Below are positions 60,282 to 64,000 of a stretch of 64,000 nucleotides of DNA, in pieces. Location of the stretch: assembly GCA_965233625.1 (NCBI GenBank), contig OZ247499.1:4154001-4218000 (forward strand). The letters are read 5' to 3'. The position numbers and the translations under genes were made by a program. A model generated the notes under the pieces. That model was given only the letters and a program-made list of their open reading frames with translations, ran no database searches and was not told the DNA's origin. The first letter of the stretch is position 1. Each line of letters opens with the position of its first letter. The stretch comes from G965233625 sp965233625. GTDB taxonomy: Bacteria; Planctomycetota; Planctomycetia; Pirellulales; Pirellulaceae.

Positions 60282-61808
60282 TTAACCGTCTTTACGAACC
60301 GGCCAGATAGCGACGGGCGGCTTCTTCTTGTCCACGTACCCGTTCAGATTGACCACGACGGCAGGAACCTGCGGGTGGAAGCTGGTGTGTGCCAGGTAAT
60401 CGGGCGACGGACGGTGCAGCAGAACGTTGCCGGTTTTTGTGTCGAACACCACGATGCACTCCTGCTTCTGATTGCGGGCGGCAAAGCATGACGCCATCGT
60501 GCCATCCGCCGATAACGCCGGCAGCAGATGCTGATGTCCCGGCAGACCCAGTTCACGCAGCGGCTTAAGCGATGGCAGCTTAAGCAAGTACAGCGGAAAT
60601 GGCGTTTCGTACTGCTGATTGTGTGGCAGCTCAAGGTCGTAGAACCGCGAAAGCAGCAGCGTTTTCTCGTCTGCATCGACTTCGAAGCTGTGGGCGAAGG
60701 GCAGCGGGAATTCCGCCTTCACCTTCTTCGTCCGCGGATGCAACCGCAACAGCTTATCGCTGCGCATTACGAGCAGTTCGCCGCTGCGTAACATGTACGC
60801 CTGCCTGACCTCGCCCGTTTCGTAGCTGGCCAGCAAGTTGAAGTCGCGGTCCCATACCTGCATGCCCTGGGCGTAGCCATCAGAAATTTCGCCGTGAGGC
60901 GAGTTGCCCGTGACCAGAATGTTGCCATCGGCTGTTAGTGCGAAACCGCAGAAATCACCTGGCAACGGCGCCGTGGCGACAGGCCGGTTTTTATCCGGGT
61001 GGTAGCGGAACAACGTCATTTCGCAAGCGTCGTCTTTATAAACTCGCTTGGCGCCCAATAGCGTATTATCTGCCGGATCGACCGCAAACTGGGTGAACGA
61101 TTGACCAAAGCCGGGATAGCGGTGCTCCCATTTCTTCTTCAGCAGCAGGCCGTCGAGCGTGCACGCCGTGGCGGCTTCGTAGTCGCCGCGTGCATCGTAA
61201 TACAACCGCGAACCATCGGGCGCGATGGTCGTTTCGCTGGCGGACTTGTAAACGTCCGTGGTGCGGAATGCCCGCTCAAGACGCGCCGCGGCTGTTTCCG
61301 TGTTTAAGGGTTTTGCCAGACGCAGCATCAGCTCCGTTCCGGCCTGGGTCGAGATCGCAATCACCAGACGATTGCGTGCCGCCGGCGTGGCGCCGAATAA
61401 CTCTTCTTCGACCAGCGTCTGCAGGGCTTTGGCCGCGACTTCAGCAATCCGCTTGTAGGCTTCCTCAGGGTGAAGGTATTCCGCCACCGGCGCGAGCACT
61501 TCGTCCGTGGCAGTCAGCTTGGCCACTTCCTCGCGACGCGGCGACGCTTCTACGTCGTACCGTAATTCCCTGGCGGAGATTTTCTCTGTCGCGTAATAGC
61601 CCGCTGCGGTGTATTCCTGCGCTGCAGCATCCAGCGACTGTTTACTGAGCACATGCGCCGTAAGCCGCGGTATGACCTCATGGCCCGAAATGATAAACGC
61701 GTAAGGCTTTTCTTTCGGATGAAGCTGCCGCGATTCTTCCCATGCAGCGCGTAGATCTTCCGTCAACGCTTTACGTAACAGACGTCCGTCGATTTTCGGT
61801 GCGTTCAC
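60282..61808 (-). CDS. DUF4303-like N-terminal domain fused to a beta-propeller
   Basis: 508 residues from GTG 61808. Residues ~1-190 resemble the DUF4303 module (LLRKALTEDLRAAWEESRQL, KEKPYAFIISGHEVIPRLTA, YDVEASPRREEV). The remainder is a WD40/Ig-like propeller with repeated blades: SASETTIAPDGSRLYYDARG, DFCGFALTADGNILVTGNSP, SFEVDADEKTLLLSRFYDLE, LPALSADGTMASCFAARNQK. No signal peptide, so it should be cytoplasmic. I know no characterised protein of this order. Followed by a 27-base gap upstream to the propeller protein below on the same strand. Confidence 0.68.
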   Translation of the reverse strand: MNAPKIDGRLLRKALTEDLRAAWEESRQLHPKEKPYAFIISGHEVIPRLTAHVLSKQSLDAAAQEYTAAGYYATEKISARELRYDVEASPRREEVAKLTATDEVLAPVAEYLHPEEAYKRIAEVAAKALQTLVEEELFGATPAARNRLVIAISTQAGTELMLRLAKPLNTETAAARLERAFRTTDVYKSASETTIAPDGSRLYYDARGDYEAATACTLDGLLLKKKWEHRYPGFGQSFTQFAVDPADNTLLGAKRVYKDDACEMTLFRYHPDKNRPVATAPLPGDFCGFALTADGNILVTGNSPHGEISDGYAQGMQVWDRDFNLLASYETGEVRQAYMLRSGELLVMRSDKLLRLHPRTKKVKAEFPLPFAHSFEVDADEKTLLLSRFYDLELPHNQQYETPFPLYLLKLPSLKPLRELGLPGHQHLLPALSADGTMASCFAARNQKQECIVVFDTKTGNVLLHRPSPDYLAHTSFHPQVPAVVVNLNGYVDKKKPPVAIWPVRKDG

Positions 61809-61835
61809 CCGGCGATCCTTCCAAAGGATGCGAAA

Positions 61836-63167
61836 TTACTTGTCGGCTTCAATCCGGTACATCGCATCTTTGGTGCGGATGTAGAGCGCATTGCCAATGG
61901 CCGCGGGTGACGCTTTGATGTCACTGGCAAGTTCATTGCGGCCCAGCATTTTGTATTCACGCCCGGCCTGGATCACGGTGGTGACACCTTCGTGGCTGCA
62001 GAAATAGATCTTGCCATCGGCGTACAGCGGCGATGCAGAGAAATTACCGGAGATGCGTTTGCTCCAGATTTCTTCGCCCGTTTTGGCATCCAGGCAGGTG
62101 GCGACGCCCCGGTCGTGAATCATATAAAGTTCATCGCCTACAACCAGCGGCGAAGGTTTGGCCGGCGCCGATTTCTTCACACGCCATTCAATCTCCGGCT
62201 GGCCATCGCCGTCGTACTTCAGCGCCAGCAACTGGGAACGCAGGTAGCTGGTGAAGATATACACACGCCCATGTGCCGCCACGGGCGTTGGCACCAGAGA
62301 GAAGCCGAGCACGCCGTAGCTGACTTTCCAAAGTTCTTCGCCAGTGGCCGGATCGTAGCCGTAGACCCAGTCGGCGCCGGGCGAAACCAGAACTTCTTTG
62401 CCTTTGATCTTCACGATGATGGGCGTGCCGTACGCTTTTTTCAGCTGCGGATTTTCATTCATCTTACCGCTACGGCGGGCCTTCCAGGCCAGCTTGCCGC
62501 TTTCTTTGAACAAGGCGGCCACGTACTGCTGATCGCTGCCATCGCAGTGGAAGATCATCAGTTCGCCCCACAGCACGGGCGTGCTGCCCGGTCCGTTTTC
62601 GTGGTTGATCCGCAGGTCGCGGTTGGTCCACAGAACCTCCTGCGTCTTCGTATCCAGGCAGGCTGCGCCATTGGTGCCGAAGTAGCAGTACAGCCGTCCG
62701 TCTTCCAGCACAGGGGTCGGCGATGCGAAGGAGTTGGTCGCATGCACCGGGTCGGGCTTCGGTTCGGTCATCAGCAGCACATCGTGCATCAGTTCGCCGG
62801 TGGTGCGGTTCACGCAGATGGCGCGCATCTTCAGATCGTTCACCACGGTCAGCGGTTGATTGCCGGTGTTGCTGGCCAGACGGTTCTCTTTGTCTTTGGG
62901 ATCAGCCAGTTTGACGGTCGCCGTCGTCATCCAGATCTGATCGCCTGAGATCACGGGCGAAGACCAGCCCAGGCCGGGGATCGGCGTCTTCCATTTGACG
63001 TTCTCCGTCTCGCTCCATTTAACAGGAACATCCTTCGCCGTCGCCACACCATTACCTGCCGGGCCGCGGAAGCGTGGCCACTCCTGCGCCTGCAACGTGC
63101 AGGTGGCAAACAGGAACAAAGCCAAAGAGAAACTGGCGGCGACGGCCGGAGATTGTCTGCGGTTCAT
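61836..63167 (-). CDS. Exported PQQ-type beta-propeller protein
   Basis: 443 residues with a signal peptide (SPAVAASFSLALFLFATCTL, ends near LQAQ). Propeller blades with SSPVISGDQIWMTTATVKLA, RLYCYFGTNGAACLDTKTQE, YGYDPATGEELWKVSYGVLG, HDRGVATCLDAKTGEEIWSK and SHEGVTTVIQAGREYKMLG. Probably periplasmic scaffold protein; PQQ ligand not shown. It would be co-transcribed with the gene 60282-61808, which lies 27 bases downstream on the same strand. Confidence 0.85.
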   Translation of the reverse strand: MNRRQSPAVAASFSLALFLFATCTLQAQEWPRFRGPAGNGVATAKDVPVKWSETENVKWKTPIPGLGWSSPVISGDQIWMTTATVKLADPKDKENRLASNTGNQPLTVVNDLKMRAICVNRTTGELMHDVLLMTEPKPDPVHATNSFASPTPVLEDGRLYCYFGTNGAACLDTKTQEVLWTNRDLRINHENGPGSTPVLWGELMIFHCDGSDQQYVAALFKESGKLAWKARRSGKMNENPQLKKAYGTPIIVKIKGKEVLVSPGADWVYGYDPATGEELWKVSYGVLGFSLVPTPVAAHGRVYIFTSYLRSQLLALKYDGDGQPEIEWRVKKSAPAKPSPLVVGDELYMIHDRGVATCLDAKTGEEIWSKRISGNFSASPLYADGKIYFCSHEGVTTVIQAGREYKMLGRNELASDIKASPAAIGNALYIRTKDAMYRIEADK

Positions 63168-63266
63168 AGTGAATCTTCAGGTGGGCTAATACGGCTGGAA
63201 CGGCGATGCGGCCAGTATAATTCACCCGGCGCGGCATCGCACGCATCAGCCGCCGCAGATCCGCCG

Positions 63267-63911
63267 CTACTCCCAGTAGTCTTCCCACCGGCTGGAAAAC
63301 GCCTCTTTCAACCGTTGCAGATACGCATAGGTTTTGATCTTCACCATCCAGACTTCGCCCTGGCTGACGCCTTTGCAGATAACGCCTTCCGCCACATCGT
63401 AGGCGCCATCGCGGACAGCCTCCGCAAATTTGCCCGTCAACTTACCCCGGTAGACGACCCGCGCCGGGTTGCAGACCGCGAAGTCTGCGACAAACTGCTC
63501 CGGCGGCAGCATGCCTTCACCTTCACCTTCACATTCAACATCAAGCAGCCGCAGTTCTTTCGCGTCCGTGGCAACGTGCTTGCCGGCAAAAGAATTGGGG
63601 CCAAGGTACTCCGTAAACACACGGATATTTTCATACAAATCGTAAGGCGCCTGCTGAAAGACCTCCGCAAGCGGCCCGGCCAGTTGCTGCCGGAAAATGG
63701 AAGGCGCATCTTCCAGACCCGGATGCGTCTGATGGAACCGCGCGATGTCTTCATCCGTCAGATCAAACGCGGTACGACGCGTCCCAAAGCTATGCCAGCC
63801 CAGTTCCACATTCCACGACCAATGCAGATTGGTGCCATCATACTTTTCAAACGCAATACAACGCCCGCTAGGACAATTCTTACTGCCAGGAATCTTCGGG
63901 TAATACAACAT
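63267..63911 (-). CDS. RNA ligase-like nucleotidyltransferase (Rnl2/DNA ligase superfamily)
   Basis: 214 residues from ATG 63911; a longer start at 63947 is possible. The nucleotidyltransferase motif I is FEKYDGTNLHW, with Lys23 as the expected adenylylated residue. FTEYLGPNSFAGKH may be motif III, EGVICKG motif IV and WMVKIKTYAYLQRLK motif V (VKIKT). Short for a full ligase and without a C-terminal domain, so it may be a minimal RNA-repair ligase or a capping-type transferase. No kinase/phosphatase partner is visible in the window, which ends 53 bases beyond. Confidence 0.75.
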   Translation of the reverse strand: MLYYPKIPGSKNCPSGRCIAFEKYDGTNLHWSWNVELGWHSFGTRRTAFDLTDEDIARFHQTHPGLEDAPSIFRQQLAGPLAEVFQQAPYDLYENIRVFTEYLGPNSFAGKHVATDAKELRLLDVECEGEGEGMLPPEQFVADFAVCNPARVVYRGKLTGKFAEAVRDGAYDVAEGVICKGVSQGEVWMVKIKTYAYLQRLKEAFSSRWEDYWE

Positions 63912-64000
63912 CACGCCATCCGCCGCCGGTGAAAGGTGCAGCCACAAACTACGAGCCGACGGGTCACGCTACGGACCATCCGGAGTAGCACATCAAGCGC

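Noticed and set aside
1..64000. tRNA, rRNA, riboswitch or insertion-sequence content
   Set aside because: I looked in all gaps and saw no cloverleaf, no conserved riboswitch core and no transposase gene.

Overview
The window looks like a chromosomal segment of a planctomycete (phylum Planctomycetota, family not resolvable by eye) with roughly 60% G+C. Pointers are three PQQ-type beta-propeller proteins, a formylglycine sulfatase, DUF6807 and ThuA-type secreted proteins, two proteins with the planctomycete TIGR02996 repeat-companion domain, zinc-ribbon/proline-linker/membrane proteins, frequent TTG and GTG starts, and mostly weak Shine-Dalgarno sites. I see about 63 protein genes, no rRNA or tRNA, no prophage, no insertion sequence and no CRISPR array.

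Layout. 1-6.5 kb: a frame-disrupted AtuA-family gene, an OleD-like reductase, a zinc-ribbon membrane protein, a PilZ protein and a secreted beta-propeller with NPFG repeats. 6.8-14.6 kb: one seven-gene minus-strand operon, read RDD, SpoIIM-like, membrane protein, DUF4129, DUF4350, MoxR ATPase, DUF58. 14.8-25 kb: two hydrolase/hypothetical genes, small secreted proteins, a lipoprotein thioredoxin, a CPBP protease, an FHA-GGDEF cyclase, secreted VOC and ThuA proteins, and an MMPL exporter. 25-35 kb: a low-complexity secreted protein, a second zinc-ribbon membrane protein, PTS enzyme I, a VWA protein and a second beta-propeller. 35.3-39.5 kb: a FixL-like PAS kinase and an NtrC-type regulator in convergent orientation, followed by a small membrane protein and a globin. 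39.5-46.4 kb: DUF6807 and DUF1990 genes, secreted proteins, a NarL-type regulator, a glycosyltransferase, an A+T-rich orphan and an iron-type binding lipoprotein. 46.7-54.2 kb: hemL with an overlapping partner, a sugar epimerase, RNase III, an IRG-like GTPase and glutamine synthetase. 54.2-64 kb: sulfatase, YjhG-type dehydratase, YheT-type hydrolase, a DUF4303/propeller fusion, a third propeller and an RNA-ligase-like protein.

Most of the window is housekeeping or typical planctomycete accessory content. The parts that merit a second look are: (1) a 47-bp tandem duplication that throws the AtuA gene out of frame; (2) a bacterial GTPase that resembles the vertebrate immunity-related (IRG) GTPases over both its G domain and its helical domain; (3) two TIGR02996 proteins 5 kb apart with Gly-Asp-Gly tails; (4) a 145-bp MITE-like element present twice in opposite orientation; (5) a heavy excess of the palindrome GGCGCC; (6) the complete MoxR/DUF58/DUF4350/DUF4129/SpoIIM/RDD operon; and (7) a candidate oxygen or nitric-oxide circuit (FixL-like kinase, sigma-54 activator, globin).

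All calls rest on reading the translated sequence and on recalled family knowledge; no database search was run. Start codons were moved from the longest open frame to an internal start where a signal peptide, a ribosome-binding site or the family's usual N-terminus supported it.
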